A stretch of 64,000 nucleotides of DNA, from positions 1 to 64,000 of the forward strand of contig JAACJP010000006.1 of the NCBI GenBank assembly GCA_013368375.1. Direction: 5' to 3'. The translations under genes were made by a program, and so were the position numbers. Source of the DNA: Tricholomella constricta. Lineage: Eukaryota; Basidiomycota; Agaricomycetes; Agaricales; Lyophyllaceae. This document shows positions 1-12,100 of the stretch, piece after piece; position 1 is the stretch's first letter, and each line of letters opens with the position of its first letter. A model generated the notes under the pieces. That model was not told the origin of the DNA. It ran no database searches and was given only the letters and a program-made list of their open reading frames with translations.

Positions 1-26
1 CATGAATTTAAACTCCAGTCAATAGC

Positions 27-829
27 TGTAGTCGGCGCACGCCGACTCGAAGCCTTTGCGAGCTATCTGGCAACTATTCCTGCGACTTCTCGGCGTGTTC
101 GCCACCTTTTCATCTCAATCATCCGGGACCGGACTCCCAGGAAGAGCAAATGTAGACTATTCAAGCACAGGATATGTGACTTTTGGGAACATGAGGTATT
201 TCCCCTTATGGAGCTTCGTACTGTCTCGATCGCTGATCATGATACAGAGGCGTACTTCTGGAATATTAAACCAGATATTGAAGTGCATTTCACCAACGCT
301 CGAGACCTTGCATCTCATCTCCAACATTCCACGCACATCAGTTCTTGTCTCTATACCTCTTCCCCGTCTCTATAGCCTCACAATCCACGGGCCCATGCAT
401 ATTTATGATCATTTGGACGACAAGCTCCCAATTTTCCCATCCCTTCGTCAACTAACACTCAAATCCTTTACGGAATATCCTGCCGGCATGCTGCATGACA
501 TTTCTCGACAGGCCCCTTCACTGAATGGCTTGTCATTCGCCTTGGAACGTCCTTTAGCCTTCCTACCCTTGGATCTGTCTCGAGCCCTCGACCACGAAAG
601 CACACAGGAGCCCACCGTCCCCCCCTCCCTGAACCAAATTTCGGTACATCACGGCATTGGGCAAAAGGACAAAGAGAATGTGTGGATCAGGGCCGCCCAA
701 AGGGTCATGCTCGAGAACCTTTCCAAAGTTGTGGAGATGGACAACAGAGTTAAGGTCGTTGGCTTGAAACAACTCCATACCTACCACGAAGCAAAAACCC
801 GTTGGTTACAAGACTGTGACTCCCGGTGA
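27..829 (+). CDS. C-terminal part of an LRR-like hypothetical protein, 5' end outside window
   Basis: An open frame enters from the left edge, probably after a splice acceptor near base 26, and reads V-V-G-A-R-R-L-E-A-F. It splices at about 195/248 (intron 196-247, GT to CAG) and runs to a stop at 829. The joined protein contains leucine-rich stretches such as SPTLETLHLISNIP and FPSLRQLTLKSF. This is typical of the large agaricomycete family of F-box proteins with degenerate leucine-rich repeats. No F-box is visible because the N-terminus is missing. The gene converges on COQ6, leaving only about 60 bases between the stops. The function is not known; the family assignment is inferred from repeat texture only. 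Confidence 0.5.
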
Positions 830-892
830 CCAGCAGTTGCCGGCCAATGTTATTTTTTTTTATAGAATTAAGTAGGTTCGTGATAATTGCTA

Positions 893-2852
893 TTAGCGAG
901 TGCCGTTTGGCCGAGTTTTAGTCGACGTTGCTTTCAGAAGTCCTTGGAGTCCCGCGCCCATCATACCGCCAATTCCCCCGCCGAGGAGCTTGGCCGCACC
1001 TACACTCGCAGCGAGGCCTTCCACTCCTTTGGCAGCCAAATTCCACCCTGCGGCCGTTTTGTCGACCTTGTGATCCCGCGCGCCCGCCATCATCATCAAT
1101 GCCGCTTTCACTGAATCAAACTCATTCAGTACCTCCACTCCAACGGATCTGGCCCAGACAACCGGCTCGAATGTTGTCGTATAGAGCTTGTGGAGTTTAT
1201 CTATTGCCCCCATGAGCGTGTGGTTTTCAAGGTACCTTTCTTGTGCATAGGGTAGAAGGGCCGTGTACGAGCCTTAGGTCATGCAACACAATCGCCGTCA
1301 GAAATAGAGAACAATAGTCGCAAGAAAAATGATGGACCTACCGACGTCACCGCCGTGTTCTAGCGCGTTTTCTATACATCTGGTAAGGCACTCCGCATCC
1401 GCGAGTCCCATATTCAAGCCTTGCCCTGCAAGTGGGTGGACGGTGTGCGCGGCATCTCCGACGAGGACAGTCCGGCTGCCTTGGCCTTCGCCGATGTAAG
1501 ATTCGGTGTGGTTGAACCGTAGTGGGAAGGTCGCGACGGTTCCGGGTTGTAACGAGGTTACCAGAGGAGGTACAGACTCAGAATCTGTAGCAGGCACGCC
1601 CGCATCTTCAATAGTTTTTATTGTGGCAGACGCATAGGCTGAGTTCGGGTCAATGGCGTGAGATTGCTCACGCCATAGGATCTCTTGCTGGACTTCAGAG
1701 TGGGTTAGGGGCGTTCCATGGGCTTGTGCCTCGATGATGCGATTGTACAGGTAGCGCAAAGATAGCTCAGGCAGGCGGAATGCGGCGTTGATCATGCTCG
1801 CAAGAACGGCTGGGTCGGACGCAGTGAGTGCAGACGCAATGTGCGGTCTCGTGGACCAAACGAGGGAAGAAACGGTGGGGGAAAGAGGAAGGAAGGCGAT
1901 GGGACCCGTTGGTAGGAAACGTTGGTAGGCAGTCGTGTTGGGACCTTGGAAAGCCCCACGAGGCGGGTGAACCATGGTTGCAACGATGCCTTGAGTATCG
2001 TACGACCAGCCGAATGAAGGTATCTGGGCGTAAGAACGAACTGGGGAGTTGAACCCATCAGCTCCAATGAGTAACCGTGCTCTAAGAACCCTCCCGTTAT
2101 CGAGGTGCACTAACGGCCAGCCTCCCTGCTCTTCCGCGTCACGGAGGATGGACTTGACTTTCGTTTTCTCTATTAGCTGGACGTCCGGAAGCTCCTCGAG
2201 GTGCCGTAAGAGCCCACGCTGCAAGTTGAGGATTTCTGTTAACCGAGCCATACCTTCGTGTGGCTTCTCCAAACCGATCTCGGACGCAGAGAATGTTATG
2301 CGCGCATCGGATACGCCATCCCAAACCTACTGGCATATTCAGTAGTGGAAAGGAGGACAGGCCGGCCTCGTACCTGCATTTCCTCTACTGGAACCGTCCT
2401 ATGGGTATCAACATGGCTCCAGGCACCAATGGCTATAATACAATTGAAGGCTATCATCTCAACTCTTGTTGTTACAACTCACCTTTAAGAAATGATTGTG
2501 AAGTATTTGTAAGGGAGACGACTCGGTTCGAGTACGTTCCTGGAGGTGGCGACCAATGCCTCACTTTCGAAAGATCTCCGCCTTCAACCAAAGTAACGCG
2601 TACTTTCTGCCGAGCAATCCTCGAGGAGCCTTTTGTACTCTCAGTTACAATATAGTTGTGGTGAGGATTTGGCGTACCAAGTGCGCTTGCGAGAGTGAGT
2701 CCTGCAGGTCCCCCTCCGACGATCACGACGTCACATTCTTCATGTGGCTCACTGTGCGCCGTCGAGAAAGCCCTGCTCGATAAAATTGCCCGAACGCTCC
2801 TCGCATTCAAGCAGTACGTTCTGGAGGTTCCAAGCGTCGGAGCCAGCGCCAT
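893..2852 (-). CDS. COQ6: Ubiquinone biosynthesis monooxygenase COQ6 (mitochondrial, FAD-dependent)
   Basis: Flavin hydroxylase of the coenzyme Q pathway, acting on the C5 position of the ring at the mitochondrial inner membrane. The start at 2852 gives an N-terminus rich in Arg and Ser (targeting-like), then the dinucleotide fold VVIVGGGPAGLTLAS. The protein continues with a second exon group reading IGAWSHVDTHRTVP and EEMQVWDGVSDARITF. It then shows the conserved FAD motif GDAAHTVHPLAGQG near 1400-1450. The last exon (893-1213) ends in a Gly/Ala-rich helix typical of the COQ6 C-terminus. Introns are short and several are needed, for example between FLK and AIGAW. The first ATG of the longer open frame (3014) was rejected because it overlaps the divergent SEC6 start. 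The gene is head-to-head with SEC6, 160 bases apart. Confidence 0.9.
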
Positions 2853-3012
2853 GGTCGGTCCGTGAGGAGCGATCAAGTGACAAGGCTCGGAATAATTGAT
2901 GCCGCACGTGCAGACTTGCCATGTGCAAGCGAATCGGAAGTGCGACAATACAATGCTCGATCGTTGAACGGTGAAGCACAGCCTGCCCTCATAGCTCCCA
3001 AGTTTCACGGCC
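2853..3012. promoter_or_regulatory. COQ6/SEC6 divergent promoter with a CACGTG box
   Basis: This 160-base space separates two divergent start codons. It contains a palindromic CACGTG (E-box/CDE1 type) at 2905-2910 within GCACGTGC. The same hexamer sits close upstream of five other promoter regions in this window. No TATA box is evident. Confidence 0.45.
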
Positions 3013-5419
3013 ATGGCTGCTGTCCCAGTATCAGCTGCTCAGGCAATTGGCGAGTACCTACAATCGCCCGACGACCTCGTCAAAATTGCAGCGTACAGGA
3101 AGAAATTGGAGAAGGAGAAGGCCTCCATAGATGCGAGGCTCAAGAATGGCGTCAAGGAGCAGCTGCATGCTACAAGAGAGGGGCTGCGGAAACTGCTAAG
3201 CACCCGCGACAATGTCCAGGCTATCAAGGACGAGATGACAACTATGGACAGACAGTGCATGGATCCACAGAATACGGTCTCTACATTTGACCAGATCAGT
3301 CGAGTGAGTCGTGTAATACATGTCAACGTCGATGCGCCTCATCCGACAATGCGTAGGTATCTATGGTCCACCGTAACTTCCAGTCAACGGAGGAAATGGT
3401 CAACAACTTGCTCGAAATGACCTCAAAACTTGACGTTATAGAGAGGCTACTTGCAGACGACAGCGCCGACATCCTAGGTCCTGCCCCAAACCTTCTTGGC
3501 ATCCATTACCAGCTCAACCAACTCGAGGCATTCCGGAATCATACCATGCACCAAGCCAAGAAAGCCTCACCGAGTTCACGATCTACCCTGCAACGTTGGT
3601 TTGAGCGTCTGAACCAGGTTATAGCGGCCTTTGACGAGTACGTCTTGGAGCTTGCTCGCAATATCCTGAATATTGTTCGGGCGGGCTACCCAGACGTTGT
3701 AGTCCGCTTGATTAAGATAGCGGAGGTTGAGGGCAAGGAGGATGAGAAGGTGCGTTTTCACGGGGACGGCATCAAACACAACTCGCTGAAAATTCCTCAT
3801 AGGCTATTGTCATTCGTCTTGTCAAAAAGGCAGCGAAGTGGAGCGCCGCGTCGAAATTCAAGTCAATGCAAGCTAACGCTCGTGTCATCAAACATTACCG
3901 ATCCAAAATAACGAAGTCGATCACGGAATCTATCAAGGAGAAATTCCAGGAAGCTTATAAACGCGACGAAGAGGATCCTGCCGCTTTCCTGTCCAACCTC
4001 ACATGGATATACCAAGACATCATCCGAATCGAAGAAGACGTCGTTCCCTGCTTCCCCGCAGAATATGAAATCTATTCCCTCTATATACGCGAATATCACA
4101 AAGCCCTCAACGCGACGATCAAGACGCTGGCCGCATCTTCACCCGAAGCAAGCGTCCTTCTCACTCTTTTCGAATGGCTCAAGGAGTACAAGCAGAATAT
4201 GAAGGAGCTCAATGTCCCAGCCGACCTTCTCGAGCCACCGCTTTTGGATGGCAAAGAGCAGTCACTAATAGAAGACTACCTGCAACTCATCATCAAGAAA
4301 CTCGATGAATGGTCTGCCAACCTGATGAAAACGGAGCTCGCGGAGTTTACGAAGCGCGAAGAACCGCCAGAAGTGGACAGCGACGGTCTATACGGCATGC
4401 AGGGCGCAGTCATCCTCTTCCAGATGGTAAATCAACAAATTGACCTGGCGACGGAGAGTGGACAGGGTGCGATATTGGCGCGTGTCGTCAGCGAGACGAA
4501 TCGTGTCATGAAAGGGATTCAAGACCAGTGGGTGAAGACCATCGACGCCGAATTCAAGAAGCAGATCGAGAAGCCGGAAGAGGTGGAGGGGGGCTTGGTG
4601 GAGTACTGTATCGCCTTGGCAAACGACCAGATCAAGTCTGCCGACTACGCGGAGGCGCTCCTTGCGCGTCTGGAGCAGCTCGTCTCGGAGAAGTACCGCG
4701 TCACGATCAACGAACGGCTCAACGACGCGATCGACGGGTATTTGGATGTAGCGAAGAAATGCACTCAGACGCTCATAGACATGATCCTCAACGACCTAAA
4801 GCCTGCAACGAAAGGCCTGTTCCAGCAGGTGTGGTACGACGGGATCATGGTTCAAATTGTGGAGACGATGCGTGACTACATGACAGACTATCAAAGCTAT
4901 CTCAATCCTTCGCTCTTGGAGCTCCTTATCGAGGATCTCCTAGACGCCTTCCTCGTTCTCTACCTCAACGCCCTCGCAAATTCGCCGAAGCTCCGAATGC
5001 CTGCTGCAACCGAACGGATACGAGAGGATGTCGGTCTCGCGTTCTCCTTCTTCAGCACGCTTAAGCCCGCTAAGGAAGTCGAGCAGTACTTTGAGGTCAT
5101 AGAGATGATCCTGGCACTCCTGGAGGCTTCTAAGGATATGGTTTTCCTGTCCTTCTGGGCGTTTGCAAGAGTCCATGGGCCCAACATCAACTTCGTTGAA
5201 GGGCTCATGAAGGTGAGAGGGGACTTCGACCGGTCTGCGGTCAATGAAGTCATGGAGAGCGTCAAACGAAAAGTGAAGGATGAAGGTTTAACAGATCGTA
5301 GGTCATCTCCCAATCTTCCATTACGTTGTTGACCATGCTTTATAGCTTCGGAGCCCACGATAATGAAGAAAGTCAACATCCAAAACTCCTTTTCCCGATT
5401 CTTGCAACGAACAACATAG
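3013..5419 (+). CDS. SEC6: Exocyst complex component Sec6
   Basis: Subunit of the octameric exocyst that tethers secretory vesicles to the plasma membrane. Four exons fit: 3013-3303, 3357-3749, 3803-5297 and 5346-5419, giving 750 residues, normal for Sec6. The first exon begins MAAVPVSAAQAIGEYLQSPD and is helical and charged. The long third exon carries the Sec6 helical-bundle core. The fourth exon is easily missed: a 48-base intron (5298-5345) after GLTD leads to PSEPTIMKKVNIQNSFSRFL, the conserved C-terminal tail of the family. Without it the frame would end in unrelated residues at 5332. It shares a short promoter with COQ6 and converges on QNS1, with 121 bases between the stops. Confidence 0.93.
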
Positions 5420-5540
5420 GCTTATTTCTTTTATCACGATTGTACTCCCCATCGACACCAACAACATTTGTACTGATATACACGGACCGGATGTTTTTAT
5501 TTTATCTTACAGCTCAATGTTACCCGTTTCTGCAGCTCGT

Positions 5541-8500
5541 TCAATCCGTCTTGTCCTTGTCAACGGCGGAGCCTTGGATCGACCTATCTGGTAGCGCCGC
5601 GGCTACTTCGTCGATCTTCCTGAATTGCCAGGGGAAGCGGGAAGGGTAGAGGAAGGGACGCAAATCGAATCCTAAGACAACAAGGTCAGTGAATTTTCTT
5701 GAACGATCCTTGATCCTTACTGTTGTCGTCGGGACTATATGATTCCTGCACAGATGCAAGTTAGATTATGGCAACATACTTTTTCTGATAGTGAAACGTA
5801 CTGCATGATACGAGGGCGTCAAAGTAGTCATCTTGTGGCGGTTCCTAGCGTACTCGAAGAAGAAGAGCTTCACTTTCTCGGCTATCTTAAAAGGTCATCG
5901 TTAAAGAAGGGCAAAACAGAGCGAGCCGAATGATGTAAGAACCTGCATTGGTGATAAAATTGATCCCCATTCGTGGATCAACTTGGTGAATGTGCTGTAT
6001 GGCCCGCATTTCTCGACCTTGCGCAGCCTTCCGAACACGGACAGTTCGTCGTAAGTCATGCCCATGTCGGCCTACAAGAAATGAGTTTTCTATAAACCTG
6101 CATGGAGATAAAACAGACCTCATCAGACTGGACATAGGTTTCAGTGATAGGTTCGAGCTCAGCTGTTGGCACTGCGCTCAGGAAACTAGGCGAATTTTTT
6201 GTTCAGTTGCTGTAAGGAGGTCCAAAGATCGAGCACACCTTGCTAGGACTGGCAGGTCAAAGGAATGCTGGGCGTAGGCAATGAATTTCTTCAAATCCGT
6301 TTTGCTGATGCCTCCGATCGGGTTGATGTCAGCTGGAACGGCGAGGCAGTTAGCACTCATAGGTATATAGCCAAGCCTATAAACCGATGTACCAGAAGAG
6401 CAATCATATTTCGTCAGATATCCACGGAGACTATCATTACGAAGCATTAGTATATTAACCAGTTGACGAGTTCTTTGACTACCTTTCGTCGACGTTAGCG
6501 CTCCCGAGGACAAGGAGGCCTCCCGATTTCCCCCTAACCCAAGGCAGAAGCTGTGCGAACATGTACGCGAGCACCATGCGGAGCCTTGCCTAGCAGAAAG
6601 GAATTTTATGAGTTCCTTGGAAAAAGGCGATGTTCATATTTAGAACAAAGCCAACCTGTATATTTTGAAGGGCGAGATTTTCTGCGTTGGATCCTCCGTG
6701 GCTTCTGAATTGGGGTCTGATGCCGGTGACAAAGCCAAACAGATTCCTCACAGCTGTCACCACAGAATCCATGTTCAGGTCGACGTGATAGCTGAACAAC
6801 CTGTTCAGCTTACTCCTTCCAACAAATGTTTTGGCGTACCTTCCAATAGCCTCGGAGAGCTGCTTTGCCCGTCTCCGAGTCTCTGCGCTCGAGTTCTCTG
6901 TGCCCATGTAACACGTGTGGAATATCCTATTGGTGAGTTCACGCGGATCAATGGGTATGTAGGTGGAATCTTCTGCTTCTCCCATGATGCGTCGAGCATC
7001 TGCAATCACAGCTCGATCTGGTCCGACAGAGGCATAAGAAACGCAATTTCAGAATTACATACAGAAACGAACCTCCGCGCCTCGCGGCTTCAGTCACAAG
7101 CCGGCACATCGAAAAAACAATAACAGCTGTTGCGCAGCTATCGATCCCGCCACTAAGAGGAACGAAGTATCCCTGGGTTCGCGACCGCCTGAGATAGTCC
7201 CAAAGCCAGCATGCTGGTCCCAGACTGTACTCTGTAAGCTCGGTGGACCTTTGAGTCGCAGAAGGAACGTACGCAATTTCTTCCTCTGGTGAGTGGAATC
7301 TGACATCAATAAACTTGTTCCCGATGAGACCAACAGAATCCTCTTCTTTAACTTCTTCAAATTTCCCGCGAGTGAGAGCAAAGGGAACCTCGACTCTATG
7401 ATACCTTTCGGCCGAAGCAGCTTGCATACTCCTGCTGCTCTTCGCGCGATGGGCCCGAACATCTTCTATATCTATTGTGGCGCTGACAACTTCGACGTCA
7501 TTCAGTGAGAACTGTGAGCCCTGTGCCACGATTCGTCCGTTGACAGCAATCATTGCGCATCCATCGTAATACAGGCGATCACCGTCGCAGCCTTGTTGGT
7601 TGGCATATAGATATATTCCACCCAACTTTCCAATAAAGTCATTCAGCTTCCAAAGGATAAGAAGCCGGAATGTTTGTTCACCTTGAGCGTGGCTTCTTTG
7701 ATGAGTTCCACTCGGGTGTATAGCTTGCGAAGTTCATGATGACTTCCACTGGAGTTCGTGAAAATCTCGACGCCATCGAGTCCCATGAGAATGTGAGGAC
7801 TGGAGAAATTTCAGAAGATCTTTTAAAGAAGACGGTCCAGTCAGCGCACCTAGCAGGCGTAAACAGCTCTTCACACAACTCTACACCGAAACAAGTATCC
7901 AGTGTACTTATGACTGCATCGCCGAATGGGACTTTAGTCTAATTTTCAACACGTAAGAGGAAGCAAGAGATTGAATAGTTTGAACCCAAACCTGCTTGGT
8001 GACTGCTTGTATGATCCTCGGGAGGTAATGATCTTCCCATTGCCTATGTTTAGTCCAGGGAGTGAAGTATCGGAGTTCACGATAGTTTCCATCATTCGCC
8101 ATCCACATTTTAGGTCGGATGAGCAATATTTTACGGTCATGAATGATAACGCGGCAATTGTATATGACATTCTTGTGAACGACAGGCCTGTAGAAAAAGA
8201 TAAGTCGTGTATTCAGAAATCAAGCGGGCTGGGCACTCACATGCCAATATCGCAAACGATTCCCATTGTTTCATCCGATGAAAGTATCTTCGCCAATACC
8301 TCCCAAGAATGGAGGACGGTATCGCCTGTTCAGGGTAAAAGAACTTCGTCTGGGTTTATTTGGAATGCTTGGTTACCTTCTAAAAAGTGATCTAGACAAC
8401 CATAACCTCTGATAACACATGAGACTAGGAGCATTTATTCGTGCTCGAGGACGTACGGGACCTCTAGTTCTGGTCCAACTCGCAGCGTTGCTCCTCGATT

Positions 8501-8761
8501 CTTCGCGATCGCAATACTTGCTAAAATTCGTTCAAGATTACCCTGTTAGACAGACAGTCACTTGTCATAGTCAAGGCTCATGTTGATGCAGGCTGACTTG
8601 GAAATCCAATGCCCATTGGTTCAATGAACTGAATTTTACGAATCAATGCATGTCCCGAGATGAACGGCACAAGCCATACCATCTGCAGTATAAGTCAGTC
8701 AACCGGGAGCATCGAAAAATTCATTTCTGCCTCACGTAGCCAAGGTTATCAGGTGTCCCAT
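5541..8761 (-). CDS. QNS1: Glutamine-dependent NAD+ synthetase
   Basis: Last step of NAD+ synthesis: the N-terminal nitrilase-type domain releases ammonia from glutamine and the C-terminal domain amidates deamido-NAD. The gene is broken by many introns. The first exon (8761-8736) encodes MGHLITLA and joins 8628-8598 ([11 protein letters not shown]) and 8542-8457. The amidase triad is visible as Glu in [17 protein letters not shown], Lys in [17 protein letters not shown] and Cys in [10 protein letters not shown]. The synthetase ATP loop is [13 protein letters not shown]. It is followed by [35 protein letters not shown] and the C-terminus ending [19 protein letters not shown] near 5600. Many family members read ATCSLNQW, whereas the junction here gives ATSLNQW. 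The assembled length is about 700 residues. Confidence 0.93.
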
Positions 8762-9185
8762 GAAAGTTTATTAGGACCAATTGCAGTTGGGCTTTCTGTG
8801 AATGTCGTTGAAAATGTAAGCTTCAGCGTCCACAATCCGTCGATCTAAAATCACGTGATTGACGTGTCCTTGAGCTTGAGTAAGCTGCATGCGACCCTCT
8901 AGTTCGTCGAAGAGTAGGTGGAAGGCAAGAAATAAATTCTCATTTACGTGCGCAAAGGAGCTGTACCTCACAGATTCATGATCACAAACGATGAGGGTAA
9001 CATTGAAATGTTAAGGGTTATGTGCTTCTAGTGATGTCTAGTATCGAAAACTATTATGAGAACAAGCGTGATATATGCTGCGTTAACGAGAACTCTTGAA
9101 AGTATAAGCGCAAGAGAGAGAACATGTGTACAATAGTCCAGAGGAAGACATTATGTGGCGTACGAGGGAGGACCTGTAGAAAGGC
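8762..9185. promoter_or_regulatory. QNS1 promoter and ACC1 3' flank
   Basis: Non-coding space between QNS1 and ACC1, which lie in tandem. A palindromic ATCACGTGAT (CACGTG at 8852-8857) sits 91 bases upstream of the QNS1 ATG. Nothing else is recognised. Confidence 0.4.
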
Positions 9186-12100
9186 TTAGTTATACGGACG
9201 CAGGAAAGTAATGATAGACATACCTGCTGGAGACGTAGATTGCAGCACAGTGATAAGAGATGCCCTATCTTCGTCTGAGAGATGGTCCGCTAGGCGAACG
9301 AAGCCGTCCATCGTTGCTTTACGGTCCTCCTTCGTCAAGTCGATCAAACGGCGCATAAGATGGTCGGCTTTGAGCTGGACAATGGTTTGTGACAGATCGA
9401 GCTTCTCTAGAGTCTCCGCGACCTCCCGGTAATCAGTGTCTGGCTCGAGCGCAGCCAGAGAGTACAGTAACCGAGCGCGATACTCAAGCGTAGAGCCTGG
9501 TGAGGCTTCAGCGATGTCTGCCAACGCAGCCGATTTTGCGACGCGAGCCCGGACGGTCCAGTAGAAGTGTCTACGGGCAGTCTTCCAGACCGTGGGCTTG
9601 GCACAGCCCTTGGCTTCCATACGACCAGTACGACTGGAGGAAAACAGTTAGTCAATGAAAGATTAAGGAAGACAATGGAGGGCGTACTCGTGGAGGTCGG
9701 CGTACAGGAGCGCAATTTGCTTGTACGTTGGCTGAAGTAGGGTCTCCCGCTTCGTCAGCTCTGCAGTTGCCATAGCCTTCTCCTCGGCACTCTTGGACGG
9801 ATCCTTCGTATCCCGCTTGAGAGACGCGTAGGTGGAGTCGAGACGTTCCATGAGCCCTAAAACTTTGTCACGACGCAGCTTAATCTCGATAATACCCTCG
9901 GGTTCGAGGACACCTGCGCGAGCTTCCACATCGGCGTACATTTCCATCTGCTCCGCGTTGATGGAAGGATCGAGGACGACCCATGCACCTCCACGCAATT
10001 CGCCGTTGGGTACGATGTACACGAATACGGGTTGCTTGTAGCTCGAAAGGCCGTCGACGATTTTGGATCCCTGCTTGAGGACCTCATCGTACATGTCCTG
10101 CTGACCGCCAGAGAAACCTCGCCAGTTAGCAAAGATGATCAGAGGCAAGCCTTCGCGGTTGAAGTCAAATATAGCTTGTGCGGTCTTGTAGGCGGAGTTG
10201 GGGTACCAAACTTGACCGGCCTCCATGATGCGCTGTTCAAACGAGGCAGGGTTGGCTGGGTCGGCTGGAATGATACGCTCGATGGTGCGTGTTTCTACGG
10301 CAATGACACCCATGGGTATGCCTCCGAGGCGAGCGCGTCCAACTACAACGGTTTGCGCCCAGCCGCTCAGAGTCTCCTGGAACGATCCTTTGTCGAAGAA
10401 GCCACTGAGCCACTCAGACGACTGCTCGTCCACCTTGCCCTCGATGAACCATCTGGGATCGTAAGCACCCTTGGGAGGTACGTAATCGATATCGCGATCC
10501 CAGGTATCTGAAGTCTCTCGAACAGGCAGAGGGCCGTTCTTGAATTCGGGGACGTAGGCTAGCCATTCGAGGATTTGCGTAGCACCTTGCAGATCGCTGC
10601 TTGCGGTGAGATGAGAGACACCGTTCTTGAACATGATTTGAGTGCCACCGAGTTGCAGATTGGAGGTGTAAACCTCACGGCCCAGAACCTTATTTAGAGC
10701 TGACGCGCCTGTAAGAATGATGGGTTGACCCTCGACCTGCACCGCACGCTCTCCGAGACGAACGAGGTAAGCTCCGATGCCAACTGACCGAGCAGTGACG
10801 AGGGTGATGGTGAAGATGTCGTCGTAAGCACGAGACGTCTCGCCGGCGATAAGACCAGACCCCTTCAGAGACTCGACACCGAGACCGTCTTGAAGACCAA
10901 TGATATCTGTGATCTTGTAACGACGCTCGCCGTCTTCCTCAATCTCGATGGTACGCGCCGCGTCTCTGCCCTTCTCCTGGAGTGTGAGGAAGTTCTCAGG
11001 TGTGAGGTAGAGGTAGCTGATGCCCTTTTCAGGGTGAGCGTCGTCGTTCCACGCGGCGGAGAAGAGGGGGAATAACTCTTCCGCAATTCCAATGCGAGCA
11101 CCGGAGTTGGCGGAGAGATAGATGCGGGGAAGGCCCTGTTCACGAGCGTATTGCGTGACAAGATAGAAGAACTGATCTTCGATGGGGCCGAAGGACCCAA
11201 TCTTATATGTGATGTCGTTCGCGACGACAACGACTTTGCGGCCGAGCGGAAATTCGGGAGTCTTAAGGGTGAAAACCCAAGCCACCATACCGAAGGTGTT
11301 GTTGCCTGGTGCGCGGTCCACCTCGGTGAGCTTATCGTGCTCATCCAGAACAAGCTCGCTGGATTCGAGGAACACTTTTGGTAAAACCAGAGAAGGATCG
11401 GTGTTGCGAGCTTTGACCCAAACATTATGTAGGGCCTTTGAGAAGAGGTCGGGAAAGTCGTAGACGTAGGTGGTACCGATGAGGTGAGCTTGGTAACGTT
11501 TAGGCTGCAGCGACTCTTTCGTGGGATAGGCCTGGTGAACAGGCTGGAGATGGAGCGGGCCCTTCTCCCCGATCGACTTGAGGATGGTCGTTCCCTTATC
11601 GGTGGTGATTTCTTGGTATCCGTGGTAGTTAACGATAAAGCCGGACACGTTCTCAATGATGCAACGAATGGGGGTGACGTTGCCCTCGCTATCTTCGAGA
11701 GCAATCCTAATCTCCGAACCGGTCACGTGGAGTCGCCAGAGTCGCTTGCCGTGGCGCTCGATGAATCCAGAAATGGCTGCGAGGACGTCCTCGTAGCCGA
11801 CTGCAAGGTTGTAGACAAAGTTCATGAAGATGTGGTTGCAATCCGCGTTGCGGTATTCGGCACTGACGACTTCGAGTGCATCTAGGACGCTAGTAACGAG
11901 ACGGTCTGTTTCGGAGATGAGGTATTCCGCAGTGCTCATGGTGCCCCTTAAGCGGCCAGGACGCACCAGAGCACGAATGAAGAACCTGTTGTCAAGTTGG
12001 TTTTCCCTTGCAATAGCATGGTATATGTGGATCTGCTTGGCCTCCACGAAGCAGGGCTTCAGGTTATAGTTGGAAAGGCGGCTGAGCTCCAACTGGAACG

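Noticed and set aside
2853..3014. N-terminal extension of COQ6 to 3014
   Set aside because: It would overlap the divergent SEC6 start codon, and the added residues do not look like a targeting sequence; the ATG at 2852 does.
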